Assembly (NCBI GenBank): GCA_000310025.1
Contig: FN649731.1
Coordinates: forward strand, 1,378,984-1,442,983
DNA: 64,000 nucleotides
Source of the DNA: Ectocarpus siliculosus
Lineage: Eukaryota; Sar; Phaeophyceae; Ectocarpales; Ectocarpaceae
Direction: 5' to 3'
Shown here: positions 49,950-62,248 of the stretch, in pieces
Position numbering within the stretch: position 1 is the first letter of the stretch
How the letters are laid out: every line of letters begins with the position of its first letter
Notes under the pieces: generated by a model
Told to the model about the DNA's origin: nothing
Database searches by the model: none
What the model saw: the letters and a program-made list of their open reading frames with translations, nothing else
Position numbers and translations under genes: made by a program

Positions 49950-50700
49950 TCTTCTTTCGGCTCTGATGTTGACGTAATGTATTGTGTGCATATTTTGCTA
50001 GCCCGTTTTCCGCGCGTAGCCCGTTTTCCGCGCGTACGGTACAGTGTAGTGTGCCGGCCTTGTTGTCCTCCTCGTGCCAGGCGACCTGAACCTCTCCAAC
50101 CCCTGTAGCAACCCCATGTACACAGGCACGAGGAGTCGGCTCTGGCGTCGAACGTTTTTGAAGTCGTCCAAGCATTTATTTCGTCCAATCAACGCTGTCC
50201 CACCCCGTGCCTGCCCCGAACGATGTCGCCGAACATCACTCGCTTCAAGAGTCGTCCGTCTGGCTGTCAGGCCAATGCTCCAGGGAACAATAGTCGCCGT
50301 GTCCGGACGATGAGTTGGCATCCGCGCTTAGGGTCTAGGCGGAGGAGAGCTGCCGTTCATTTGCCGCTCGTGCGGCGGTACCCGATGACCCGTAGCGGAT
50401 CTGAGAGCGATAGGTCGTCCTCGGAACCACTCCGCCGGAGCGGCGAAACGTAGAAGATCGTAACAGGCCCGCGGAACATGGAGGAGATCAACTGGTAGCG
50501 GTCGCGGCGCGGGCCTCCGTATAGCAGAGCCTCCATCGCCTCCGTATTCAGAAGCCGGACTTTAAGTCTCCACGGTGTTGTCTGCCTGTGTCGGACAGCT
50601 CCCGGGCGAACGTACGGAGACAGGCACGCCCGCCCGCGTTGTTCTGCTCCCGTCAGCTCACCATCGTCATCTTTTGACTTGGCCATCCGAGTATCGCACA
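49950..50700 (-). mobile_element. LINE 3' tail fragment
   Basis: Minus-strand frames match the end of a LINE reverse transcriptase: KVRLLNTEAMEALLYG (about 50500-50570), then shifted frames with ASDVRRHRSGQARGG and NKCLDDFKN, like the usual conserved tail of these proteins. It is frame-broken and lacks the catalytic part. It is from a different lineage than the LINE at 5990. Confidence 0.5.
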
Positions 50701-51434
50701 GACGGATGTGCTTCTGTCCCACTGCTTCGATCACACAGTGGTTCCTGAGGTGGTTTACTGCTGTACAACCAAGTGTGGGCAAGTGGTGGGAGAAGCTGGG
50801 TGGGAGGTAGGAAGCTTGCGGGCCTGCAGGCTGCTGCAAACTGCAAACTGCGAAACCTGCAATATCGACCGGTTCGCCAGAAAGTTCCGCACCGTATGTT
50901 ACCATTCGGGCCGCCGAGATCGGCAAAACGTAAAACGGATCCGCATCTTCCGGACGACGCCAAACAAGGGATGTGGTGGAGGTCACAATCACGGGAGCAC
51001 AGTCTCGGTTGGATTGAGCCCCTGCCTTTGACCACTCTGGTAAACTGGGAAGGAGAGGCTTGCAGACGCTCGCAGGGTTGGAAATATGCCCGCGGTGGCT
51101 TCCAGCTTTTGGCGACGCCGGTGGTGGCGGAAGTGGACATGGAGGTGCGACCGATGTACATGTGTGTGTGGGGTGTTTGCCGGATATCCTCAGACCCTCG
51201 TCTTGCCTTCAACCGAGCATATGTAATCTCTCAAAGATGAACCCGGGTGTACTATGGCCTGTTATACATCTGTCCCGTGCGGCACAGGAGCAGTGGCCCT
51301 AGAGGACGTAATGGATCCTGCTGTGGACAAGATAAATACATCCAAAGAGCATGGCATTCTACCGGCAATGTACGCCACCAAGAAAACTTCCACTGCCCCC
51401 CGTTTATAGAATGTCTACATAGAAGCACCATTGT
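50701..51434. other. Intergenic, nothing recognised
   Basis: Overlapping frames on both strands, none recognisable. May be further LINE debris. Confidence 0.35.
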
Positions 51435-51656
51435 TATCAGTTCGGACGATAAATGAGATAAGAGTGCTGTAGGTTTCCCAGAAGTAAGACAGGTATCTGA
51501 GTAGGGATCCACCCGGCCGTGATACGGAGGAGACCGGTTTTTGTTTATCAGTCCGGACGATAAATGAGATAAGAGTACTACCATGTATAGTTTTCCTAGA
51601 AGTAAGACAGGTATCTGAGTAGGGATCTACCCGGCCGTGATACGGAGGAGACCGAA
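51435..51656. repeat. 111-bp tandem duplication
   Basis: Two units start tatcagt(t/c)cggacgataaat and end gtgatacggaggagaccg, with very few differences outside a small indel. Recent. Confidence 0.9.
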
Positions 51657-52212
51657 AGCCGAACCATACCCTTCGATTTCCCTGGACAAACTCTTGGTTG
51701 CTCTGTCTGTCGTTCGCCCAGTATTCGTTTGAATGAATGTTGTCGCTTCTTCCTCCTGTTGTCCTTGAATTCATCAGACGCAGACTGAAAGGATGTGGTA
51801 CCAGCACCCAGCGGGGGTTTGTTCCGGATGCGCAGCAGTTGGGAGGAAACCAGGTCTCACTTGTTGGTGCAATGAGTTCTACCTTGGGTCGCGATCTCTC
51901 TCTTCTGTTTCACCCCGTATGTAGCTGGTGATGCCTGTCTGTGCATGACGTAAGGATGGATTTTCGGATTTTCTACCCGCTTGCGGTCACGCTTGTGTTC
52001 AAACATCAAACCAATCATGCGAAGCGAAAAGTTATTGCTGGCATGTATATGGTATGTACCTGTCGCTTCGTTGTCCAAGCATGGATTATTTTCTCCGATT
52101 GTTGAGTTCCACCGTGGATCCGCCGGTGTTGTGCCTGGGACCCCTAGCGCTCATTCTTCCTCGGTAAAGACTGGTTTTGGCTGTTGTTGGACATGCAGCC
52201 TCTCTATTTCTA

Positions 52213-52252
52213 TCTTTCCCTTCCTCTCTCTCTCTCTCTATTTCTATCTTTC

Positions 52253-52305
<53 letters not shown>

Positions 52306-52340
52306 CTCTCTCTCTCTCTCTCAATCTCTTTCTCCTCTCT
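52213..52340 (+). repeat. (CT)n tract before gene E
   Basis: About 125 bases of nearly pure CT. It lies 90 bases before a probable splice acceptor and so probably sits in an intron of gene E or in its leader. Confidence 0.9.
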
Positions 52341-52431
52341 CGCCCTGCGACAATCAATCAACAGTGTGCGACAATCAATTAACAGTGTTCCGAAGTCATA
52401 TGTACCTGACTGTACAGCTCTTGATGTTCAG

Positions 52432-55400
52432 GTGACAGCGGCTGCGGCGATCGTGCTGGCCGAGGGCCTAACCGAAAGAAGCACAGCAGAGCATCAGCAG
52501 ATGCATGAGAATCAGGCAGAGGCAGCGGCGGGGTCAGCGAGGGGAAGGTCAATCGGAGTCATCGAGGAAGCGCGGGAGGGATTCGGAGTCCTGATGGCGC
52601 AGGAGGGCAGGGCACCGAAGTCCACGGTGGTGGCGAGGGGCGACACGGAGGTTGGTGCTCATACCATGGCTCTGATCAAAAGGTCACCACGCTTGATGGG
52701 AGGTGGAACTACGGAGGCGGCGGACGGACCAGACGTAGACAAGGCAGCGTCTCCGAGGAGATCTGCGGACGATGTGACGAAGCTGTCGTCGATCCCAGCG
52801 ATAGGAGGAGGACCCGCTGTCGCACGCACGTTCCGCCCCATGACCTCTGGAAACTCGCCCAGCCTGCCAGCAGTCAAGTTGCCGTTGTATGAAGGGAAAG
52901 CTAACAAGACATCTTCTGTTGCAGGAGCGGTTGGCCTTCAGGGCTCTGCTGGTCGTTCTTTGGGCGTCAAGGGGCCGAACCGCACCCCGCCGCTCACACC
53001 ACCGCCGCAGTTCGCCCGCTCGCCGGTACTATCCATCACCGACATCTCGCGGCCCCTCTCTGCACCGAGTGGAAGCTCGGCCGGCGGCAGCGCGCCGACG
53101 ACGACCGCTCTCCTGCCCCGCAGCAGAAGTGTTGCCGGCCCCGTCGTCAAGGTGCCGCCATCACCATCAAGGCTTCACGGCGCTCTGCCCTGCGGCACTT
53201 GCGTTGTTGGAGATGCCCAAATGGCGCTGACCCGGTCCTGGGCGCACATCGCGATTGCTGACTCAGAGGTGCCGAACATTGCTGCCGAGACGACCCTCGC
53301 TGGCGTTACCGCTGCACGGGTTGTCAAGTCGGAGGCGGTGAAGGAGTCCTTGGCGAGTGGGCAGGCGGCGCGGCGATCACACCACGAGGAGCGGCGCGTG
53401 AAACCGAGGGTTCGCCACGATGCTGGTGAGAAGGAGACAGAGAGGCCGTGTTCTTGGGACCAGCAACAGCAGCCGCAGCAGCAGCAGTATGAGCTGTGCC
53501 CGCCGGAGGAGGGAGAAACTCTCGTGGTCTTGGGCGTGGAGGGGGAGACGGGATCCCCGGTGATGGAAGAGCTCAGACCCCCTGGACAGGAGAACGACAG
53601 CGGCTGCACGTGGAGTCTTGGGATGCTAAGGGAGGACAAGACGCTTGGACTTTTCGCGCAAGGCAGCTTTGGTGCGCATGCAGTGCTTGTGGCTTCTGCT
53701 TAAGCAAACTGTGATTAAAGAAAAGAGGATATTTGCACAACATTCAGCGCCGTTTCAACGACATTCCAAACAACAAACAAAAACAATTGCATAACTGGTT
53801 CAGAACATCATACCATTTGTTTGGATCATTGGTTCGGTATGTTTTTTCTCCCTCTTTGTTCCAGAATATATGCCAGGTATGCCAAGTACAGGGTTGCTCT
53901 CCCTCCGGAATACAAGCCATGTTGAGCCATTCTTACTCATGTTCTGTAAGGCGGGTCACCGCCGCCTACCCGCCGCTCTCCCCTCCCAACTTTACCATAC
54001 CTCTTGCTTATTTGCTGTCGATGGCACTTTTTCCTGCTTGTATATGCTTCCCGGCTGTGGTATTCGCGCGGTGGCTGGGCAGGCGCGGTGGTGGCAGTAA
54101 GGACGGCGAATGGCCGGCTGCTGGCCATGAAGGTCGTGCAAACCGACGGAGATGTACAAAAAGTGAGAAGATGTGATTCCTCCCTTTCTTTCGCCCGCCT
54201 AGGATCTTCCCCCCCTCCGCCCTTCCCCTTTGAAAATCACAAAGGGCGGAAGTACGGACAAATCTTCCGTTTTTGCCCTGCTGAAGCACATGGTCAGAAA
54301 ACATTTTTTTATGACGGAGGACGTCCGGGAGGAAATTTGTCAATTGAAGTTTAGTGTAGGGGTGAGGTTGCAGCGTGGTTAATTCCCCCTTGCTCGAACA
54401 GCTTAACATTTTCGGTTTTCTGCAAGAAGGACGGCCGCGTTCGTCTCGTTGTTCAGCGTGTGTAGCCCACATGTTGGAACTCTAGTCATATGGTGTGCGT
54501 CGTGTCGGACATGGCCGAACGTTGACACGAAAACGACCGAACAACGGTCTACTAGGTGTGCAAATTACCACCTCTAACTTATCGAGCCCCCCCGGCATCG
54601 ACGTCATCATCGTCGTCGGTAGTGATCCATTTCATAAGTATTCTATTCTTCTACCCGACATCTACCCAGAACTTCCGCAACATGGGTGCTGTACTATATG
54701 CTACCAGTTCGCCAAGGTCCGTAGTACGCCGGTCGCCCCGGTGGTCTAGTTGGTAACCTCGAAACCTTCTAGAGGTTAGGTCAGGGGTTCGAATCCCGGC
54801 GTAAGCGAGCTTTTCTTGCAAAGTGAGTTTTTCTCTCGCTTCCGCTCCTGGTCTATCTAGTGGATAGCGGTAGTTAGTGTGTACACAGAGGGAAGAGAGT
54901 GCTGAACTCTTCTCGCATTAAAAATCGAAGGCAAAGTACCGCAGGAGGGGACGGTAGAGTGGAGCTCTTCTGTGTGACCACGGGTTGGAGTAAACGGCAC
55001 TAGAGCTGTGAGGGCTGATTTGAAGTGAAGACAAGAAGAAGTAGGTGGGCACAAACACTGTTCACGAAACAGAGCGGGCCGAGAGAATCGAATTTTCCCA
55101 TGCACTACTCTATTTTTTGTCGTGATCACCCTCTTTTTTTTGTGTTTCGTTGAACCTCCTTCCACCTCCCCCTCACGGTGCTTCACCCTGCATCATTTGC
55201 GAGCCTGGTCTGGTGAAACGCCATCGTGCTCCAATCTGGCGTTGGAGAGATGCAAAGTGCATGGTCGACGCATGACAATGAGCACCCCCTCCTCCCCCCG
55301 CCATCAATTCGATACCTCACGCAGGAGAAAGAGGCCCGGCAGGAGGCAGAACTTCTCGAGGTCTGTGCGCCGCACCCGAACGTGGTCGACATGCTTGGAG

Positions 55401-58400
55401 TTATCAAGACCAACACCACGTGAGTGAGAAGAAACATGAATATCGAAAACAACGTAGTTTTGTACGTTAGGTGCTCGGTGTTTGTTGTTGCCATGCATAT
55501 GAACTTCGTTGTGCAAACGGGAATCAAGCAGAAGGGAAACAATATTTTACGTTAACGCCAGCGGCAGCGATTCCCCTCTTGGTGGCAAACGAGAAGCGCG
55601 GACAATACTCGAGAAGAGGAGAAACAGACAACCTTACTGCCACGTCGAATATCAACCTTCTATTTCCTAAGTTCTCGTTCCCTGTGGAACATTGCTCCCT
55701 CTGGAGGACACGGCCCAACATCGACTGAACGCCGGTGAAAATGCTGATCAGCGGGGAGACATGCCTCCCAAAAGCTTTGAGACTGGGTCAGATTCGAACG
55801 ATTTGACGGTGGAGGCTATCATTAAGAAGATCAAAGCTCGCGAGGGTGCGCGGCGTTGCTGGGTGAATCTCAGTTTCAGTTGTGCGTTCTTTTCGAAGTT
55901 TTTACGTTCCTGAAATCCTCAGCGGCACGTCTTGTCGTTGATGTTGTTGCTGCTGCTGTTGCTGCTGTTGCCGCCGTTGCCGCAGATTTGATCTGCTGAA
56001 CTATTTACTGGTTGTTCGTGTCGATTCCGCGTGCGAATCCACAGTGTTGGTGCTCCTGGGGAGCTTTAGTCGTCTCTCTCCATCATTCTTCAACGCGATG
56101 GGCTCTTCGACAGCGTGTATCGCTTCTGTACCCCTGTTCAAATGCGGGGTTCAGAACACACGAGCATGGCGGGTGGGGTATTTTCCCGAGTTTCGTTTGC
56201 ACCTTGTATTGATCGACCCGGTCTGCCCGCCGTGTCTCGCTCTCGACAGATACTACACGCTCATGTCCTTGGCGGACGGCGACGTAGCTGCCATGATGAA
56301 GGTGAGCTCGAAACTACAACAGAACGGGTATCAGGTGACAATATATTGTTATTGCCGCCGCCCTGCCTTGCGTTGGTTTCTGATTTGCATCTTCGCGGAT
56401 GTTGGCAAGTCACGTGGTTTGGTTTACGACCAAGCAACCAATTGTTTGCCGTAAACGCTTGCGATGATGTACTGACGATGGAAGCAACAACAACAACCAC
56501 AGCGTATCCGAAACCGCTCCCACGTACCCCTCCCAAAAGCATAATGAACGCCCGCCCTGCTGCCCATACTAGGTGATGCTTTGTTTCCGTTTGTTCCTGC
56601 ACACACACCACATCGCCTGCTGCCTGTTGGTGACATGCAGCGGTCACCCTGACGCCCGCTCCTTTCTTCTATTACATTGCTACTGCGCGCTCAAACTCCT
56701 GTGGTTATTGGGGATGGACGTATTGTGCGCGAACGCAGCACGCCGGCCGCCTGACCGAGAAGCAGGCCGTGTTCCTCATCCGGCAGCTGGTCTCCGCGTT
56801 GGAGTTCCTGCACGCGCGGAGAATCGTGCACTGTGACGTCAAGCCTGCCAACATGCTCCTCGTCGGGAGTATAAGTGTATTGTTTTCATTTCCTTGTGTC
56901 TTGTGTTATTTGAGGTGTTTTTCACCTATCCTGTTTTACCGACTTCGTTAACAGTCTCGTTGTTCTTCCTATTGTTTTTCGCGCGATTCCACTCTTCCAC
57001 GCCATCATCGTACAAGGCGACTGTAGTGCAGTTAGAATGTTCCAGTAACGGCTAACTTGAGATAACCAATGGAACAACTCGTCGAACAGCCCGATATTCT
57101 ACCGTATGTTTGGCTCCTGCTACTCCAACCGGATCTTTTTGGAACATTGTGAACAAACAAAACTGAAAACGTTTTATGCGGTGACCGAGAGACGGGGAAG
57201 AGGGAGAAGGAGAGATGACCAAAATGATATACTTCACGCGGCGATGCGTATCCCCCCCGTTCCTCGTTGTCGTGCATCGTGCTCCAGTTTTCTGTGCAAA
57301 ACGTTTCGTGGAGTCTTCTTGCATCTAACCCCACCACTACCACCTCCCGCCCACCCCCCTAAACCAGACAAGATGCGGCTGGCGGACTTCGGGCTGTCGG
57401 CTAAAGTCCCTAGAGGCCACGCCGGCGTCAACGGTGCCTGTAGAACCTTGGTGAGAATACTCATCAGTATGACACGCGTCGATTGTTGACAAATTACGAT
57501 TTGTCCGACCGGTCGGTTGTTATTTTCAAGGGTAAAATGTAGACGATGGAAGGCATCCACTCATCCACCTGAGAAGCGGCCGTCTAAGGGAGCAAAGGCA
57601 CTGGGAGGTTGAGGGTCGGATTGCTGTTTTATATAGGATGTGTCAAGACTTCCACCACGTCAACGTAGATCCATGCGCCTTGTTCGCATTTTTTCGTCAA
57701 TGTCATGCCTTCAGGTTCACCATCCTCGAGGATACCATTCTTGGAACTAGTGAAGTTCAGGCACCTAGTTTTTCCGGCGTTTTGGTTTTGTTTCCCGACC
57801 TCAAAGCCCCAAAATATTCTGAAAGCACTGTTCGGCAGCGCCAAACATCCGAACAGCCAACACATATGGGGGCAACACGGGGTGGGTGGTGACATCTTTG
57901 GGGCCTGTGCTCAAACACGGGCATCTTGTTTGCATGCGAGGCCCTCATGGTTCTCTTGACTCCCACAAGCCCCCGTTTATTTGCGCATCATGGCCTTAGG
58001 CATAAATTGCACGTAGATTCAACATCGGCGAAGCCCTTGAACTGCATTTTATCCACTCTTGTTTGCCGTCGCCCTACGCCTAAAGCCGTACATGTCGCCG
58101 GAGCTGTTCAATGGTGCAAAGTTCGGGACGGCGGTCGACATGTGGGCGACGGGCGTGGTGGCCTACGAGCTAATGATGGGCGTCCTCCCGTTTGCTGGTG
58201 GTGGGAAGAGTAGCACCGCCCCCCGCGGCAGCGGCGGGAGCGTGAGCACCGATTCAAGCGGCTCGATCGTCACCGATTGCGGTAGTGGACCCGGCACCAG
58301 TTTCCGCAACAGCAGCAGCAGCAGCCGGGGGGCGTCGCCCCGACCGGCGTCGATTCTGGCGACAGGTGACCGTGACGGTCTTCTGCGCGAAAAGAGGGCA

Positions 58401-59753
58401 CGGAAGGAGGCCAAGGTGACGTGGAGGGAAAGAGTGCGCGCTGACATCATCAACGGAGAGTACACGGTAGACGATGGTGCTGTCGGGCACCAAGGACGAC
58501 GGTTCATCGAGAAGGTGAGCGGCTTGGTCGGGGGTGCACTGAGATTCGTGGCCGCCCGGGGCGCGAGGTCCTGGAACTGTTTCTTGTGCGGGGTCAAAAC
58601 TACCAGCCGTGGTAGGCATGCTTCTGCGAGCTTGAGCGGCGTGTCGAATTACCTAGGCTGAACTTGGGTTCTTGTGCACACCATGCCTATGTTGGTGTTT
58701 CGGACAGAACGGGAGACCAGGACACGGCCGGGTGGTACGGTAGTGGATTGCTCGTGGGACCTACGACGGGCTTGTTTGCCAGACCGACAGGAATGCCAAG
58801 CCATGGGGGGATTGTAACAAGCACGAGAGCTGCGGTGAGAATGCACTGAGGTTGTGGACATATAGGGGGTAGTTTGGCGACGATGATCACGAGTCTCGAG
58901 AAAATGTTGAAAGTGTGAACAACGTGACAGCATTACACAACTATCGTCTCTTTACCTCCCAACCCGAGATGTGAGAGTGTGTCGCCTGCCGCCGCCCCTC
59001 TCGCGCCCAGCCCACCACGTACCTCGAGCACCTGCGCCCGCTGTCTCTTCCCTCTCGCCGCTTCATCCTCCCGCTCTATCGACCCTTCTCATGACGCCTC
59101 GCATCCGTCTCGCCTGCCCCGCGCCCTGTTTTTCCAACCCCCCGTTCAACACGCGACAACACAAGCTCCTGCAGAAGAACCCGAGCGACCGCATGTCCGC
59201 CTACGTTGCCGCCGGGCACAGCTGGCTCGACCCTAACTCCACCATCCCCGCGAGGAGGCGCGCGGTCCGGCTCACGGTCGCCGAGGCGCAGGTCGACCTG
59301 ATGGTGCGGCTCGTGAAACGGCTTAAGTCGCGTGCGGGAGGACTGGTGGACCCCGCCCACCCGGCGGCGATGAAGTCCGCGGAGGCGGTGGAGGCGACGG
59401 CAGCAGCGGTGAGCGTCCTGTCGGAATCGGCCCTGCTCGCGGTGGCGGCGGCGGCCGAGTTGCGGGCGGAGTGCAAGGCGGCCAGGGCACTGGACAAGGC
59501 CGCTTCTGCCGCCGTTGTGTCTGCCAAGAACACGAAGGAAGCGCGGCAGGAGCAGGTGGGGGCTAACGCCAGTCCGGCAAAGAGCGGCGGCGGTGACTAC
59601 GGTGGCCATGGCGTGTTTGGTCTCGAGGCCATGTTCCACGAGGCGGAGGAGGCCGTGCGGCGCGCGGAGGTGTGCGCCAGGAGAATGACGCTGGCCGGAG
59701 AAGCGGCGGTTTGTGCGGTCACCAAGTGGAGGGACGTGGTCAAGCCACAGTGA
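52432..59753 (+). CDS. Gene E: serine/threonine protein kinase
   Basis: Exons: 52432-53671, 54083-54162, 55325-55419, 56250-56301, 56739-56868, 57368-57450, 58086-58514 and 59166-59753; 899 codons close in frame. Residues 1-400 are disordered, Ser/Pro/Ala-rich with a Gln run. Kinase domain about 404-720: Gly loop AQGSFGAVVAV, Lys430 (LLAMK), helix C Glu in EAELLEV, HPNVVDMLG, catalytic loop HCDVKPAN (520-527), DFG 539-541, PYMSPE 561-566, DMWATGVVAYEL, and NPSDRM near 712. An insert of about 70 residues (599-670, Ser/Gly-rich) lies after LPFAG. The Ala-rich helical tail (735-898) may be coiled coil. HRD is replaced by HCD but Asp, Lys and Asn are kept, so it should be active. The 5' end is uncertain: a possible acceptor precedes 52432, and the first Met in frame is at 52501. 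Closest subfamily not determined. Confidence 0.85.
54735..54803 (+). ncRNA. tRNA-like sequence in intron of gene E, probable SINE head
   Basis: Contains an excellent A box (ggtggtctagttggta) and B box (ggggttcgaatccc) plus a 4-bp anticodon-like stem AACC/GGTT with loop TTCTAGA. Standard acceptor and T stems do not pair fully. Most likely a tRNA-derived SINE or tRNA pseudogene. Confidence 0.45.
55175..55290 (-). repeat. SINE-like repeat, copy 4
   Basis: Diverged head of the same family (cacggtgcttc, gcctggtc(t/c)ggtga, cgtgctcc, right-hand C-rich edge), ending 35 bases before kinase exon 3. Confidence 0.45.
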
Positions 59754-59792
59754 TGTTGGACTCGGCACAACGAACGATGTTGTTGCTGTGAG

Positions 59793-59826
59793 GTTGTTGT
59801 TATTGTTGTTGTTGTTGTTGTTGTTG
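59793..59826 (+). repeat. (TTG)n microsatellite
   Basis: Short (gtt)n run just after the stop codon of gene E, within its likely 3' UTR. Confidence 0.85.
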
Positions 59827-59844
59827 CTACTTCCTTCATATAAA

Positions 59845-60380
59845 CAAACGGTGCGCTCTCTGCTGAGGACCTTCTGATGTCCGTACCGGTCCACCTGATG
59901 CGGGCGCCTTCCGAAGTCACAGGCCACCTACGTAGTACCCGAAACTGTATACGATGCATGCACTGCTAGATATCAAACAGGAACGTAAACGGACTCAGCA
60001 AGTCCTCAGAAGAACGCGATAGAGATCACTAAAGTATATTCCAGGAGGCGACCGAACCCAGAAAAAGAACACTAGAAAACATGATACCTTCGTACAGTTA
60101 ACGAAGGCCCCATGCAGAAGAAACAGAGCTCATTGCTCCCGCTCGGCATGCGATGCCGAGGGAACAAAAATACAACAAAATATATAAAGTAACCAAAGAT
60201 CCGTGATAGTGACAAAACGAACATTAATAGAGTCGCCTTAATTATCCTTGTAAGCGTACCCTTGTACGCCTACCGTGGTAGTCCGGGGTGTATTCCTCGC
60301 CGGGGTTTTATGGGCCAAACCCTACAATCACGATGCGTGTGGGTGGTTCTGAGGTCACTCCTCCAGCGGACGAAACCGGA
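59845..60380 (+). repeat. Dispersed repeat, possible solo LTR, copy 2
   Basis: Resembles 49070-49560 in block order, including the ctcggcatgcgatgccgag hairpin at about 60140. Lies immediately downstream of gene E. Confidence 0.5.
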
Positions 60381-61168
<788 letters not shown>

Positions 61169-62248
61169 AGAGAAAGAGGCGTGCTCGACAGCGACAGCAG
61201 TCCATGATCAACTCGTGTAGGAACTGACCGCGAGACTGGCGGGTTTGCTTCAGTCAACCGTCCATCGATATTATTCACCTGCCCTGTGCCCACCAATCAC
61301 GGGCGTCGCCGATGATCCAAACATCGATCAATGATATACTACTGCTGAACTACATGACTCTATCACAAATTTCCAAGTTTCCAAGTTTAAGCATGCGGGC
61401 TAACTACATGTACAGGTAGGTACGGGGTACGAGAGAGACGGCTCGGATGGGGCAACTCGTGAGGAGGGAGCTTGCGGTTTTTGCACGCCCGGACCGGAAC
61501 TGTCCGCATCATCCAATCAGCAAACGTCGTTACTACTCTGCAGAAAATAAAAAAATAAAATTGCACACCAACAAGAACTGAATCCATTGCTAATCTGTCT
61601 CAGACTCTTTTCGACATGATGATGGAGATGGTTTCGTGGTGTCATATTAAGGAAAAAAAAAAAAAAGAACTGTTCCGGTCTCCGTCTGGTCCAACTTACA
61701 ACGCGGCAAGAGGCAAGAGGCCTTGTTGTCCAGCCGTGGTCGCAAGCCAACTAAACAAACAGGCGCACATCTTTCTAGAGAACGAAACAAATGGACATGA
61801 ACCAGGGAAAAAATCCTCCAAAACGCGGTAGGGCTGGTTGTTATTGTTGATGTTGGTGTTTTGTTGTTATTGTGTCAATGTTGTTGTTGTTGTTGACCTC
61901 GAGTGGTCGATGCGTCCAGAAAAAAGGCGGACCGACGCCAGCATATAATGGTTGAAGGTTCTCGGATGTTACGTCAGTATGTTCGAGTAGCCCGACTTTT
62001 TATGGGGGGGGGGTCAGATAAGAATATTCTCGCTTTTGTCCTTGGGTCCTGGGTCCAGTGGCCCAGTCTGCCAACAGGTCTCCATAAAGCTGCTGTATGC
62101 TGTAGAGTGTTTGTTGAAGAGGTGTTGAGCTCTCTCTCTCGCGCCTCCAAGGCAAATCAATGCAGATTCATTTCAGTCTAATATCATCGGCGAAACCATC
62201 AACCTCTTCTCAGCTTCGGCAAAGAGAGAGAACGAGAGTGAGTGAGGC
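61169..62248. other. Intergenic upstream of gene F
   Basis: No gene recognised. It includes AT-rich short runs and a (ttg)n patch near 61870-61895, and should hold the promoter of gene F. Confidence 0.4.

Noticed and set aside
52177-52431. Extension of gene E start to the Met at 52177
   Set aside because: It would put a Leu-Ser stretch from the (CT)n tract in front of the kinase. The tract followed by an acceptor before 52432 looks like intron sequence.
55692-55913. Extra kinase exon in intron 3 of gene E
   Set aside because: Exons 55325-55419 and 56250-56301 join in phase and read through beta strands normally; adding this frame would break the domain.
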